Of a stretch of DNA of 64,000 nucleotides, positions 20,301 to 57,375 are shown one piece after another. The translations under genes and the position numbers were made by a program. Source of the DNA: Bolinopsis microptera (taxonomy: Eukaryota > Ctenophora > Tentaculata > Lobata > Bolinopsidae); the NCBI RefSeq assembly GCF_026151205.1, contig NC_087072.1, forward strand, positions 22,771,603 to 22,835,602, written 5' to 3'. The stretch's first letter is position 1. Each line of letters starts with the position of its first letter. Below the pieces are notes generated by a model, which ran no database searches, was not told the origin of the DNA, and was given only the letters and a program-made list of their open reading frames with translations.

Positions 20301-21245
20301 ACTAATTAGTAAAAGTGTTTTACTCTTTTGTGGATTTAACCAGTGTCGAGTAAAGGAGTAACGTTGAGTAGCATTAAATAACCCGAATTATCTAGCCCTT
20401 CCTGAAAACATTAATTTCAGTGTCAGTTCCCCCACGAATCCCGCCGTAGAGCAGAACGCTGCTCCTGTCCGACCAACCATTCAAATCCCTGGTGGTAACC
20501 CCAGATGGAGCGCTCACATGAACCAGCTCCACAATTGGCGACAACAGCTGGAGGAGAACCAGGCAGCATATTACCACCAGAACCACTTGAACCCTGCTGT
20601 TTTGAGGAGGGTTGCTGAGCAGGCACAGGAGCGTGCTGCACCTCCGCCCCAACAAGAACAGCAGCCTCAACAACAACCAGTTCGACCAGCTCAGGATCCT
20701 GAGGAGCAACATGACTTGTTAGACGTCTTTTATCTTATTATCAGGTGAATACTAAATTCTTTCAATCTACCCTCTCGTCATATCATTTCTTATATAGTAG
20801 TTGAAATTCATTCTCAATGAAATAGAACATTTGTTTTGTTAATGTACTGTGAGCAAATGATTACTGTTCGTTGTTTTTCAGGGCCCTTTTTCTTCTGGCT
20901 CTCGCCTGGAATTACGCCAGTCCAGCCAAGTTCTGTTTCATGGGAGTCCTACTCTTCTACTTGTATCTTTATCAAAGCGGATACATCGAAATGCCTGCTA
21001 TTTTCTCGAGGTAAAGTAGTTGTTATGCTGGTCTGGAGTTTAGCTACCGAAAGAAAAATACTATAATAAATTATATCCAAACTTTTAAAATTTTAACCTG
21101 GTTGAAATTCGTAATTTTCAGAAATCAGAACGAACAGACGGAGGAAGGAGCTGAAGAGAGAGAAATTTCAAGAATAGCTGTACTCAAGAATGCGCTCTTA
21201 TCTTTTTTCACGTCCTTGATGCCATCTAATGAAAATGTCAACTGA
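17400..21245 (+). CDS. HERPUD2: HERPUD-family ER membrane ubiquitin-like protein
   Basis: Six coding exons join with consistent phases: 17400-17549, 17706-17783, 18632-18729, 20421-20744, 20882-21010 and 21122-21245, giving 300 residues. An N-terminal ubiquitin-like domain (about 11-92) contains ILAGKLLQD and YDYRPIIHFVC. A middle region has MNQLHNWRQQLEENQAAYYH and a Gln/Pro-rich stretch. A hydrophobic hairpin (about 218-252; ALFLLALAWNYASPAKF then FMGVLLFYLYLY) is the membrane anchor, followed by a short acidic tail. HERP proteins sit in the ER membrane and help the HRD1 ubiquitin-ligase complex in ER-associated degradation. It is shorter than vertebrate HERPUD1/2 (about 390-406). HERPUD2 versus HERPUD1 is not resolved; the symbol marks the family. 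It is convergent with the SP17-like gene. Confidence 0.85.
19625..19756. mobile_element. Short TA-flanked MITE in HERPUD intron 3
   Basis: A 132-bp element with terminal inverted repeats (left CTGTAAAACCCCGATTTACC, right complement CAGTAAAACCCCGAATTACC) flanked by TA. The interior has two to three tandem copies of a unit of about 33 bp containing CAAACCCCGATTTACCGC. TA duplication and a short TIR suggest a Tc1/mariner-type non-autonomous element. Confidence 0.6.
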
Positions 21246-22460
21246 TAATAACGACTTTAGAAGTTTTTTTGGGAGGATGGATTATTTGTCACGGTTTTTA
21301 ATGGATGGTGCTAAAATTATTTGTTTAAGTATTTCAGTAGGGTCTAGAGGTCATTAGCTGAAAGTGAATCGAATCTAGACTTTCATTAAAGTTATAGTTA
21401 AAATTTCATTCAGCCCAATTAAGAACAGCGAATCAAGGCAGCAGATAACAATTAACAAATTGTAATTTAAAATTTCTACATGCCTAAAGTAGTTAATGTC
21501 AGATGAAGCCGTAACAGGCATGCTACAGGTCCGGCCAAATGAGAATCCGTTAAAACGCGACAAAAACAAAAATAATTTCGATCCTTCTATAATTTATATG
21601 CAAACACACACCTAAGTGGCATGCCCGTCAGCTAAAAATAATGTTTTCTCGATTTTGTATGCGGTAACAATGATTTGGGGAGTTTTCATCAAGAAGTTCA
21701 GCGTTGGTCAGTAGCAAAAACTTCATTGTTTCGATAATTTGTGATCCTTATTGTTGATGTTATGATAATCACCATGAGTTAGGGTTTAATCGTTAGCAGA
21801 ATCAGCGTTACATTACATTTGATATTACATTACAGTCGGATTATACGAGTACCAGATTTGGTGCCTGGCTTTGTGTTAAAGCTCCGTAATTCAGTTATTT
21901 AACATAAGTTCAGATTTAGTATTTTCAATCTAGTCAATTTAATTATATCTAAGGTTAAAGAATGCAAAATTCGTTAATCCGGCAAGTATTTTGACTGAAG
22001 AGGTCACTCTTCATTCTACTGTGACATTTTGTATATCATAACAATGGTTACTTATGTAAGTTTCAGTGTAATGTAATGATGTACGTAGAATGGGGTTAAT
22101 CTGAACGAACGATTATTATTACAATCAATATGAATTTTCTGGATCGTTGTGATCGAATTTGTCAATATTTATTGCTTTTGCTACAAGTTGCATAGTTCTA
22201 GAGCCAGAAATAAGCATGTTTGATGTAATCGTAAATGTGTCAACAATTTAAGGAATGGCATTTTTAATGTTTTTAGTGTAGTGATTCATGATCAAGATTT
22301 TGTAGATCTGAATTATGATGTAGATAATTTTTCAACAAAGTGAAGTGTCCATGTTTGTAGTAATATTAACAAATTGTATGATCAACAAACACTTAGAATG
22401 ATACTAAGTAATCAGTCAGCCTATGTACGCATATCCATAAGCATGATGTTCCAGTACCGT
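21246..22460. other. Convergent intergenic region
   Basis: 3' flanks of HERPUD (+) and the SP17-like gene (-). AT-rich, no ORF or repeat that I can support. Confidence 0.5.
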
Positions 22461-25417
22461 TTATTCTGCTGGAGGTGCAATTTGGTCTTCAGCAGGCGCA
22501 CTTAGTTCTTCAGCAGTCGCAACTTTCTGGTCCTCTGCACTAAGCTCTTCGCTAGGAGCACTTTGCTCTCCGACAAGAGCGCATGAATCTGCAGTATGGG
22601 CACTCAGCTCCTCAACTGGATCTTTTTGTTCTTCAGCAGGGTCGACTTTTTGGTCCGCTTCGCTTGGGACGCTTTGTTCTTCGACAAGAGCAGTCGACTC
22701 TTCGGCAGGGGCACTTTGCTCTTCAACAGGGGCATTTTGCTCTTCAGCAGGGGCATTTAGCTCTTCAGCAGGGGCACTTTGCTCTTCAACAAGGGCATTT
22801 TGCTCTTCAGCAGGGGCACTTAGCTCTCCAGCAGGGGCACTTTGCTCTTCAGCAGGGGCACTTAGCTCTTCAGCAGGGGCACTCTGCTCTTCAACAGGGG
22901 CATTTTGCTCTTCAGCAGGGGCACTTAGCTCTTCAGCAGGGGCACTTTGCTCTTCGACAGGGGCATTTTGATCTTCAGCCGGGGCAATGTTCTGGTCCTC
23001 TGCACTAAGCTCTTCGCCAGGGGCGTTTTGTTCTTCGACAATAGTACTCGTCTCTTCGGCAGGGTCATTTGACTCAATTGGAGCAACATCATCTTCGGTT
23101 TGGTCCTGAGCACTTACATCTTCGGCAGGTGCACTTGACTCTTCAACAGGACTGTCTTCCTCTTCGACAGAAGCGCTTTGGTCCTGAGCAGGAGCACTCA
23201 TCTCTTCAGCAGAGGTGCTAAGCTTATCATCTGGTGCATTCACTTCCTCAGAAGAGGTATTTTGCTCTCCTATCGGCTCTTGTTGGACATCAGCTGGAGT
23301 ACTTTCCACGACAGCAGTCTGCTCTTCAGCGAGAGAACTTGGCTCTTCCACAAGCACACTTTGTTCTTCAGCAAGAGCACCTGCTTTGTGAGATTTGATC
23401 GAAGCCTTTGAGGGCTCTTTGCATATTGCGTCAATCGCGTCCAGAGATTTTTCTGATGAAAATCGTTTCAGCGAAGATTTTGATCCCGCTGCTAGTTTTG
23501 AGAATTTCTGACTTAAGGATTTCATCGACAACTTGGAAGATGATCTGACTTTTTCACTTGTTATTGATGCACTGTCGTCATCTTTCTTCGACTTCAGCGA
23601 GACACTGTCTTCATTAGTTGTGGTTGCCTCTACTTGCTCTTGTTTTGAGAATTTGTGAGTAAGGGATTTCATCGACAACTTGGAAGAAGATCTGACTTTT
23701 TCACTTGTTATTGAAGCACTGTCGTCATCTTTCTTCGACTTCAACGAGACATTGTCTTCATTAGTTATTGATGCCTCTACTTGCTCTGCATCCCCAGCTT
23801 TAGCAGAGTGATGAGATGATTTCATGGACAAAATAGACTGCCCGATTGAACCTAGTGATTTCTTGACAGATGCCATAGAGAGTTTAGAGCCCTTCGCTGG
23901 CAGTTCCTTGATATCATCGGGTACTTCTTGTTCAGAGACTTTCTCCTGTAATTGTCCATTCTCGTTTGGTAGCTGACTCTCCAAAGTATTTTCTGGTTGT
24001 TGAGGTTCGGGAGCACTTTCTGACAGTTGAGGTTCAGGCTCAGAGTTCTCTGCAGCGGCGTCTGAAAGTTTAACTGAGAGATTAGAAGCTGACTGGTTGA
24101 CTTTAGTACGTCAGTAGGCAACTCACTATCTGGTTTATCGCTTATAGCTGATAAACTAGGTGTGGTTTTTGCTTGAAGTCCATCTGGCTGAGGGACAGCC
24201 TCTTGCGCAATTTCAGCTTGGGATCCTGCAATGATATTGATATCCTCCTCTAGGGCTTTGACAGTTGATGTTGATGACGGAGACTCGTCCACAATTGAAG
24301 CTTTAGATAACTTTGGTGCGGAAGCTTTACTTAAAGAGCTCTTAACTGTAGTGCGGCTTGTGGCAACTGTCGCGTTTACGCTACATGCGGCAACTATCCC
24401 GTTTACGCTGCTTTTGGCAGTGGCACGAGATTTAGCAGACACATTACTTTTTAATGAAGCACTGCTTTTTACCGAGGCACTGCTTTTTACCGAGGCACTG
24501 CTTTTTACCGAGGCTCTGCTTTTTAACGAAGCATTACTCTTTACCGAAGCGTTGCTTTTTAAGGAAGAAATGCTATTAATAGAAGAACTGCTTGGAGATT
24601 TCTTTACAGATGCTTTAGAAACTTCCTTCTTCACAGGTGTCTGGGACGCTTTCTTAACTGAAACAAGAGCTCTCTCCTTTCTAACCGAAACTTGAGAAGC
24701 ATTTTTCACCGAGGAAGATGACTCCCTATTTTTCAACGAGACTTTGGAGGCAGTCCTTACTGACGTGGAGGAATTTTTTGGTTGACCAACTACATGTACA
24801 CTTTTCTTCACTGAAACTCTTGATGTTCTTGAGGACTCTTTCTTGAGAGGAGCTTGTGAAATCTTTTGTTTAGAAATCGAGGTGCTTGATAGAACACTAG
24901 GCTTTTCTTGTGACTTCTCGGATGCTGTAGCTGAAAGAATGGTCGAATGAAAAACATTATCGCCAAAACAAAATTTGTTCAAAAAATTTCGCTGTTTGCT
25001 ATTGCAAATTAACATTTCGTATTCTTCGTGAAAAATAAAGCAGTCAAATCCTAATATAAACGATAATAAAAATGTTGACAAACCCTCTTCAACGATGCAT
25101 GGGGATGTTACATTACTGATTGATTGTTTTGAAGCAGCTAACACGGATTGACTGATTGTCTGTAAAGTTGAGTCCTCGGAGTTTTCATTGTAAGCATTTG
25201 TACTGCCATCGAGGTTCAAGTATGACATTTCACGGTTCTCACCAGTCATTTTTGATTCCAGAGGTTTTTTGATTCCTTGCATTCCCAGAAAGTATTCTGT
25301 GGCACAGTCTAGCAGATTTTCAGGCTGATTCCTCAGAATATGGACCACGAAGCGTTGCAGCATATCTGTAAATCCATCTGGTATTTCATAGGGTGGACCC
25401 TTAGCTTGGCTTGCCAT
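22461..25417 (-). CDS. SP17-like RIIa docking-domain protein with long repetitive tail (frame break present)
   Basis: From ATG at 25417, residues 10-46 (YEIPDGFTDMLQRFVV, then NQPENLLDCATEYFLGM) match the RIIa dimerisation/docking domain as in sperm protein SP17, CABYR and PKA regulatory subunits, which bind A-kinase anchoring proteins in sperm tails and cilia. An ATG at 25467 is a possible earlier start. Exon 1 ends at 25084; a 153-bp intron (24931-25083, GTTTGT..TTTCAG, phase 1) is likely. The rest is low-complexity: a Lys/Ser region with six-residue KSSASV repeats, then a 48-residue Ser/Lys unit present twice, then an acidic seven-residue APAEEQS array to the stop. The frame changes between about 24000 and 24110, so there is a frameshift, an assembly indel or an unseen intron. 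AATAAA overlaps the stop codon. Confidence 0.7.
22480..23170 (-). repeat. Coding 21-bp tandem repeat (APAEEQS heptads)
   Basis: Inside the SP17-like gene, tens of 21-bp units encode variants of APAEEQS, APVEEQN and APAEELS. The opposite strand is also open through much of it, a by-product of the repeat. Confidence 0.85.
24430..24570 (-). repeat. Coding 18-bp tandem repeat (KSSASV)
   Basis: Eight to nine 18-bp units encode K-S-x-A-S-V/L hexamers in the Lys/Ser-rich part of the SP17-like protein; the opposite strand shows ALLFTE repeats as a shadow. Confidence 0.8.
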
Positions 25418-26261
25418 TTTGTTTAATAGTTGTCTGGATGAACGCGAAACAACAGGATCAATAGACATAAATGACTGCTGGATAAAACGCACGTGCTCTA
25501 GTAGTGTCACCGAGTAAGTTTGTCCAGTCGCTATGGTTACGCCATGGGTGATGAGGCTCTATAATAGCTCATTGAAAGCGATGTTGCTTCTTTCTGGAGC
25601 TGACGATTCATCAATAATTCAGGACCGTGTGAGCATAAGTGTCAGGAATCAGACCAATTCCGGTGTAAACACAAACAAGTCGGTCACTGCCGTAGATTCC
25701 GGACTGTTCAAGTACAGACATTAATAGAATGAAAGGAAAATTACTGACTTTCCCGCTCCCTGGCCTGAGGAATTTACTTTAGCACATTCCACACATTCCG
25801 TTGCCAGACCCTTCATGAAGGATTATACAAACAAGCAAATATAGACGGTCGTGGACATCCTTGCGCGCGATATGGAAACTTTAGTAGCGCGTTACGTCAA
25901 GTCAGACGAACAGCTTATCAAGTCAAGGAACGCTAGGACAGCTGGCAGATTGCCAAGCCACACCCTAGCTATGCAACAATAACTGTCTGGTCAATGGCAA
26001 CAATTATACAAGATATTAATTTCCACCAGTATAGTTTGGTAGCATATAGCACCTGTCGCACGTACGTGAGAGAGTTTAGCTTATTGTGTTGTGCAGAAGA
26101 CCAGCATTTTGCAAAATAGTAATTGCACACGGAATTGTAATATTAGAACGCAAAACGCATACTGTAATAAGATAGGCTAAGTTGCATCACAGAAAATTAC
26201 CGAAAATTTGTCTGCAGTGGTAATTGAATCTGAAACGCCGAAGAAAACTTCGTCGAAGTGT

Positions 26262-26547
26262 CACGTGTAGCATTTGGCCAGGAGTCAGTTTATTACGAAT
26301 CTACAAAGAGATGACCAAGACAAAGTTTGCTTTGTGTCTGGACACATTCCACGGTCTCTGGGTGGCTCACGTGAAATCCCCTTTCAATGCGTTATGAGAA
26401 TAATTAGTGAAGTCCACGTCAATCAATGATTTTAGCAGTCATGACATGAATTAAGTAACATGAACAGCCAATGTTATCGCTCACGTGTTACCGAAAACAT
26501 AGTGCGGAAATAAAAACTTGTCAAAGCACCAAATTTGTATACACGTG
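26262..26547. promoter_or_regulatory. Cluster of four CACGTG E-boxes upstream of the SP17-like gene
   Basis: CACGTG palindromes at 26262-26267, 26368-26373, 26482-26487 and 26542-26547, about 0.85-1.1 kb upstream of the SP17-like start codon. The rest of 25418-27445 has no ORF that I can support. Basic helix-loop-helix factors (Myc/Max, USF, MITF/TFEB types) bind this site; function here is inferred only from clustering. Confidence 0.4.
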
Positions 26548-27445
26548 ACTACAGATGACTCAATAGTCCTCTAACTCGCAATTTTCCTGCTATGTAGGTT
26601 GACACCTAATTCACGATACGTAACTGAGAGCCTCGCGGCGCATTACATCGTGCAAGTAGACAGGTGTGTGACATAATTTTGATTTTTCTGAGAACACCCA
26701 AGTCTGAGAACACACCAAGTCATACTCAAGTGTAGCCTGTAGGTAAGATTATGTTTTTTAAAAACCTTTGTGGTCCATTTATCAAGGGACTGATAAAATC
26801 AATGATATTTACTCTCTTCCATGGCCAATTACACATTACATGTAATGTAAACAATATATTATAAGCTTGATGTTTGCTTATTAGGTGCTCTTATTCAGTA
26901 TTCACTAGAACCAATATCGTTTTCTTGGAAATGGTCTCATAAAATTAACCAGGAAACTTTATGTAAAATTCAAATTATCTACGCAGTTTGAAAATTGGGT
27001 CTGAAGCCACAATTTATCTACATCCAGAAGCCAAGAGATCAAAAATTAAATTTGTACCCGATTTATTAGTATTATGATTTGGAAGGGCGAAAAATTTAGA
27101 TATGAAGTTATAATTGAAGAACTGAAGAAGTAAAACAATTTAATTCATAGCCAATCTGATTATTTCAACTAAAATAGATTATCTATAATCTAACATGTAA
27201 AACATAATTTAAATACAAATATTAAGGAGATATCATTATATCAGAGAACAAACAATACTGGGCAGGCGAATCAACAAAAACATCAAAAAATAATCCAACA
27301 ATTCAGGTTCTGGATCATTCTGAAAAATCTCCCAATGATATGGGAATTTACAATTGACAGTTACTGCTCTTTGAACAGAGCTAGAGATTTCCGAATACCA
27401 GCTGACAAGATGATATCGTGGCGGTTTTTGGAGTCGATCAAGTTC

Positions 27446-52899
<25,454 letters not shown>

Positions 52900-53536
52900 C
52901 TGTAGAAGTGTGACAAGTTAGAGGCTGATTGGTAATAATATTGTGCAAACGTTTTATGAAGATTCTTAATTGGTAGATATTGAATGATTCAAGCATAAAT
53001 GTGTCCTTATACAACAAATTGAAAACTATAGATTATTACTATCAAATAAAGTTCTAAACAAGGGATGGTTGAAAACAAAGCCCAAGTCTAATTTTTCCCC
53101 TAAAATAATATACATGTATGTAATAATGAACCACAAACTTCTTGGTAGAGATGTGATGCTGTCTTCCGTGGCAGATACAGAGACTTGCAGCTGGAATCGT
53201 TTATCATAACTTTAACCATATAATTCCTAAATGTTTGATTAAATATCAAACAGACAGAAAGGGCATTGCTAATCATACTTTACATCAAGCTTCGCATCAA
53301 CTCACAGCAGCTACCCCATAATGTACCAGGCAAAGATTAATACACTAGGCCCATCAATTGTTGCACTGCATGGTAGATGCATAAAATAAAGTATAAAATA
53401 ATACATTCAATCAAATCATTTGATGCAATTGGCAGAGCACAATCAAATTAAGAGTTGCAATTAGCAGATACATTGCTAACAATATTTTAAAACTTTAACA
53501 ATCAAATATATACACACAAGTTTCAAAACACATGAT
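52900..53536. other. AT-rich sequence upstream of the first PH-RasGEF exon found
   Basis: The acceptor CTACAG before 52899 shows that at least one more upstream exon exists, but none was recognised here or further right. Confidence 0.4.
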
Positions 53537-53880
53537 CTACTCCATTATAGGGGCAGGAATGAGGTTGTATGAGACTTCTGATAGATGGGTCTCATGTTTG
53601 GTGTCCACCTTCTTTCCTCGGCACCCTTGTAGAGCAATAAGAGTTGTTCTCAACATTGCAAATCTTATCCTTGTTCTCACGTGCCTTACTACATCGCTGT
53701 ATCTCTCCTTCCTTTTTCTTGCTACTCTGTTGATGAATTGCTTACACTCTTTAGACATTCCTCCAGATGTGAGGAATACAGCCAGGGTTAAGGTAGCCTT
53801 CTCCAAGTACTCGAATCCTTCTTCTCATTCTCATTTCGTAAACTTCTTGAAGAGTCTTTGTCCTGTTTGATAAGCAATTG
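53537..53880 (-). pseudogene. Decayed retroelement C-terminal module (second copy)
   Basis: In minus-strand frames the order is DIRVSHP..AYQTGQ, then after a stop/frameshift EKATLTLAVFLTSGGMSKEC, then KRKERYSDVVRHVRTRIRF and AMLRTTLIALQGCRG. It aligns by eye with the plus-strand module at 3119-3559. At least one stop and a frameshift near 53800-53820 break it. Upstream RT sequence was not recognised in 53900-54360. Confidence 0.55.
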
Positions 53881-54450
53881 GGTGTGATACCCTAATGTCA
53901 AGACAAATTAGACAAAATCTCTATATTTCTATCACTGTCCCAAAACAAATATCAGGTTCTGCCCGGAATATCCAAGTAATGTAGGATGTAGATGAAGTAC
54001 CAATAATAATTTTGACAAATATACTATTCACATGATGGAATAAAGTTGAAGGCGATGATCCCAACATGAGCTTCCTAAACAGCTTTTCCCTTGAAACCTC
54101 AAACAGTGATGAGGACACTCCAAAGTAGAGGGAAAAAGTTTTGTTCTTAAAGTCCATCACACAAGCATATCGCCTGTCAATAGATCTAGTCCTGAGAGAA
54201 TATCAGGAATAGATCTATTTATCATCATTCTCACACAAGATCTAATAATCATCAAGTCTAGTACTATGTTTAAAGTACAATAACATGTAAATGTACTGAA
54301 GGGGTATCCTAAGAAGATTCTTGATCTTTTGGTAGGACTTGTGGCTGTTCTCATTTAACCCTCAATTACAGTTTTCTGAACATTCGGCTCAGTCAACCAA
54401 GGATACATTACACATATGTATGATCTAATGGATCTTTAGCTATCTCCCTA

Positions 54451-54527
54451 GACTAGGTGATACTGGGATTCGAACCCTGGACCTTCAGCACAGAAAGCGG
54501 AAACTCTAGCCACTCGGCCACCTAGCC
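54451..54527 (-). ncRNA. tRNA-like sequence, probably a tRNA-derived SINE head
   Basis: On the minus strand a good box A (TGGCCGAGTGG) and box B (GGTTCGAATCC) are spaced as in a tRNA, and the ends pair (GGCTAGG with CCTAGTC). The 3' part has extra nucleotides between T arm and acceptor, and the anticodon stem is poor, so a functional tRNA is unlikely. The Ser/Leu-like head suggests a tRNA-derived SINE or a tRNA pseudogene. Confidence 0.5.
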
Positions 54528-54795
54528 CAAGTCAATTTAAATTAAGATTAAACAATTGACAATGCTGTCAAATAGTATCACAGTATTATAAAACTTAATA
54601 AACCCTTATTAAAGTATGTGCAAAAATTCAAGAAAACAACTATTTCAAGAAAGAAAGAAATTCTTTAAATTCTCACAGATAGTTCCACTAAATAGAAAGT
54701 GCGTTATTATTTAAAAATAAGGAGCTACAAGACCAAACTTTAAATACAATATTGAAACATGTCAGTTGAAAGTCAGTAAGTAATAGTTTCACTGG

Positions 54796-54831
54796 AAGTG
54801 TACTAAGTGTACTAAGTGTACTAAGTGTACT
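54796..54831. repeat. Four copies of a 9-bp unit AAGTGTACT
   Basis: Perfect tandem array of four units. Confidence 0.9.
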
Positions 54832-55528
54832 AGAATTATCATTATTAGAAGATGGTGCACCTTGGTTGTTTTACGTCGATTCTTATAAAGCATATTTTGA
54901 TAGTGTTCCACAACATGAACTTCTTACAAAAACGAGAAATTTGAGAAGAAGTCTGAAGTGATAATCATAGCACATTATACATGATATTGCTAAAGATTTC
55001 TTATGATCTGGAGGAACAATTCAAACATAATTTGCTGGTAGAGCATAAAATTTTATTTAGTGTCACGTACGGCTCTGTATTCTATAACAAGTTTGACAGT
55101 TAACAAATCTGGGGACATAATTATAATATTAATATAATATATGAAAATCCAGAGTCCATAACAGTATATTATTATTATAACAGTATATTATTATTATTAA
55201 TAGTATGTTAATGAAACCTTATCAATCACGTACAATATAAATATATGGTTCAAATTTTGGCAGCCAAGAACGTCTAGTACAATGAAATAGTTAAATTTTT
55301 GCCTGCACCCAGGCTATTATGTTCATCAACAATAACGATTCGGCGGTTAATGACAGACTGAGCGCCGCCCAGTATGTAACATTTATGCAAGGTCACCATA
55401 AAAATTACATCATCTTTTATAATTATTTTGTAAAAAGATGAAAATGGACTTAACACTTAAGCTCATTGAGTTATAATTATTTAAAGCTTATAAAGCGATA
55501 AAATAAATATTTGTTTAATAATTGCATC

Positions 55529-56175
55529 GACGCGCGCAGCTAAGCAAATTTTGCGAACACGCGCGTCTGCGGACTAAAAATGTTTAAAAAACAAAACATT
55601 GTTGTAACGCAATGCACTACTGGGCCATACCGCGCATCCAATAATGCTTCTTTTCGTTAGATCGGCAAAATGCACCACTGGGCCTCGCACGCCAAGCTGC
55701 AAAGGATTGATATTGTCAATTAAAAACATTGCAGAGACAAATACGATACAAATGTATTTTTAAAACTAATTTTATACAAATAAAAAAATTACTTTGAATG
55801 CACGCAAAAATTCCAAATTTTAAATTGTGAATATATTTTTGGATTTTTTGAAAAATTGTTGAATTTTAATTTAATTTTGTTGCTTGTATTTATAATATAA
55901 TACAAATGATTCTTTCAAAATATTTGGTACAATTATTAAAGCTGAGCAGTACGTGAGCGCAAGCGTCGACGAGCCCAACTCAGCTCTGCGCGTTTTAACT
56001 ATTAATTTACAATGTTTGTGTTGCTGTTGAAAAATTATTTTATGGGAAATTTGTTGATATGCAATTCAAACAAAATTAATTTTTTATTAAAAAAGACCAA
56101 GACGCGACGCGCGCCGAGTTCGACTCGTCAACGGTCCTATTCAAAACTTATATTTTACGAGTCACGAGTATTACC
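55529..56175. repeat. Second palindrome-rich GC island
   Basis: GACGCGCG (55529-55536) pairs with CGCGCGTC (55560-55567) around a loop that itself holds GCAAATTTTGC. ACTGGGCC occurs twice after ATGCACTACT-like sequence (about 55612 and 55670), and a CGAGT/ACTCG hairpin lies near 56120. On the minus strand, TTTAACGGGTAATACTCGT (about 56160-56180) resembles the plus strand at about 3938-3955, linking the two islands. No ORF with recognisable content. Confidence 0.5.
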
Positions 56176-56410
56176 CGTTAAATTTTTGCCGGCATTGAAT
56201 GTTTTTGTTTAAAAAATCCTACTGCACAGCCTGTCATTCCGCCGAATCTCTATTCGATTATGAACATAGCATAAATATAATAGCCTGAGGTCCCCATGTA
56301 AACAAAATTAAGTGTGTTTGATTACCATGAGATACTAAAAACCCTTTCATTTGTAGCATTCCGAAGTAGTACCATTTGGTGCTATTACGATTATTATAAT
56401 TGTTATTTTA

Positions 56411-56484
56411 TTTAAAAGGGGATGGGGCGCCAACAGGGGAGCGCATTTTCGGCGGGGGCGCCAACAGACAACGTTACGCCACTG
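56411..56484. mobile_element. hAT-like element right end (relic)
   Basis: Ends in CAACGTTACGCCACTG and carries two GGCGCCAACAG-type blocks, closely matching the right end of the hAT-like element at 58452. A left end with matching target duplication was not found. Confidence 0.55.
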
Positions 56485-56754
56485 AGTCCAGGACGACTAT
56501 GAAGATAAATGGAGTAGGAACACTGCATTGGAGAATTCCGAGTTTATGTGTTACTTGTCACTCTTAAGTACATTATTGATGCAAATATTTAGTTTCCTGT
56601 CCTCCTTCTCCTGTTTCACTCTGTCTACCGCAATAAAGTGTTGAATTTGCTGGACTGCTCACTTTGTTTCTTAATTCCTCAATTACCTTCTTCTTGGGGT
56701 TTGCTGTTACCTCATAGTTTTCGAGGCTGGAGTAAAGAGGTACACTAGGAGTAT

Positions 56755-57010
56755 GGCACCTGTCATTGAAGTACTTGATACCAGTAAATATTCTTTCTCT
56801 TTTATACCGAATTGTGATAATTTCAGAAACAGTTTCTCTTATAATAGAACAATGCTTCTGCGGAATGCATTGCCAGCTTGTGTCAGACTGACCGAAGAAA
56901 TTGCCATTTTCATAGCAAAGCTAACTGAATTTCTGTATGGGAATATGTTTATTATCTATACTAATGCATTGTACAGTTATACCCTTATTTTCCGCAGAGT
57001 TTGGGAGTAA
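56755..57010 (+). pseudogene. Possible LINE ORF2 C-terminal relic
   Basis: The frame contains FRNSFSYNRTMLLRNALPA, resembling the 'R..F.NRT...WN.LP' tail of LINE ORF2 proteins. The match is weak and the tryptophan is missing. Confidence 0.3.
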
Positions 57011-57375
57011 ATCAGGGTTGTGCTGTAAATCAGGGTTTTGATTGTGTATGTCAATACCTATTTGGGGAAAGGAAATGGCTGCGGTAATTTGGGGCACTAT
57101 AAATGTCCTATTTTTATTATTGTTATGGCTTGCACTCTACAGCTTCACCCACAGTCTTCTCTGTACTTCCTTTGAGCTTGTGAGTGTAAGCTGCTCCTCT
57201 TTTACAATAGCCCTCATTAGCTTCATTATCTAGAGTGTCAGTTGAAGTGTGGGTGCTACAAAACAGTATGGGCACTTTCAGTTGTTGAGGTGCTGAAGCA
57301 TTTCGTTAGTCAAGCCTGTAAAGCCAATACAACTAAGATGCCACTATAGTTTACAGGCCTCACACTACACTGAAA

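Noticed and set aside
22583-23411. Plus-strand LQQGHFA repeat frames in the SP17-like gene
   Set aside because: Shadow of the coding 21-bp repeat on the other strand.
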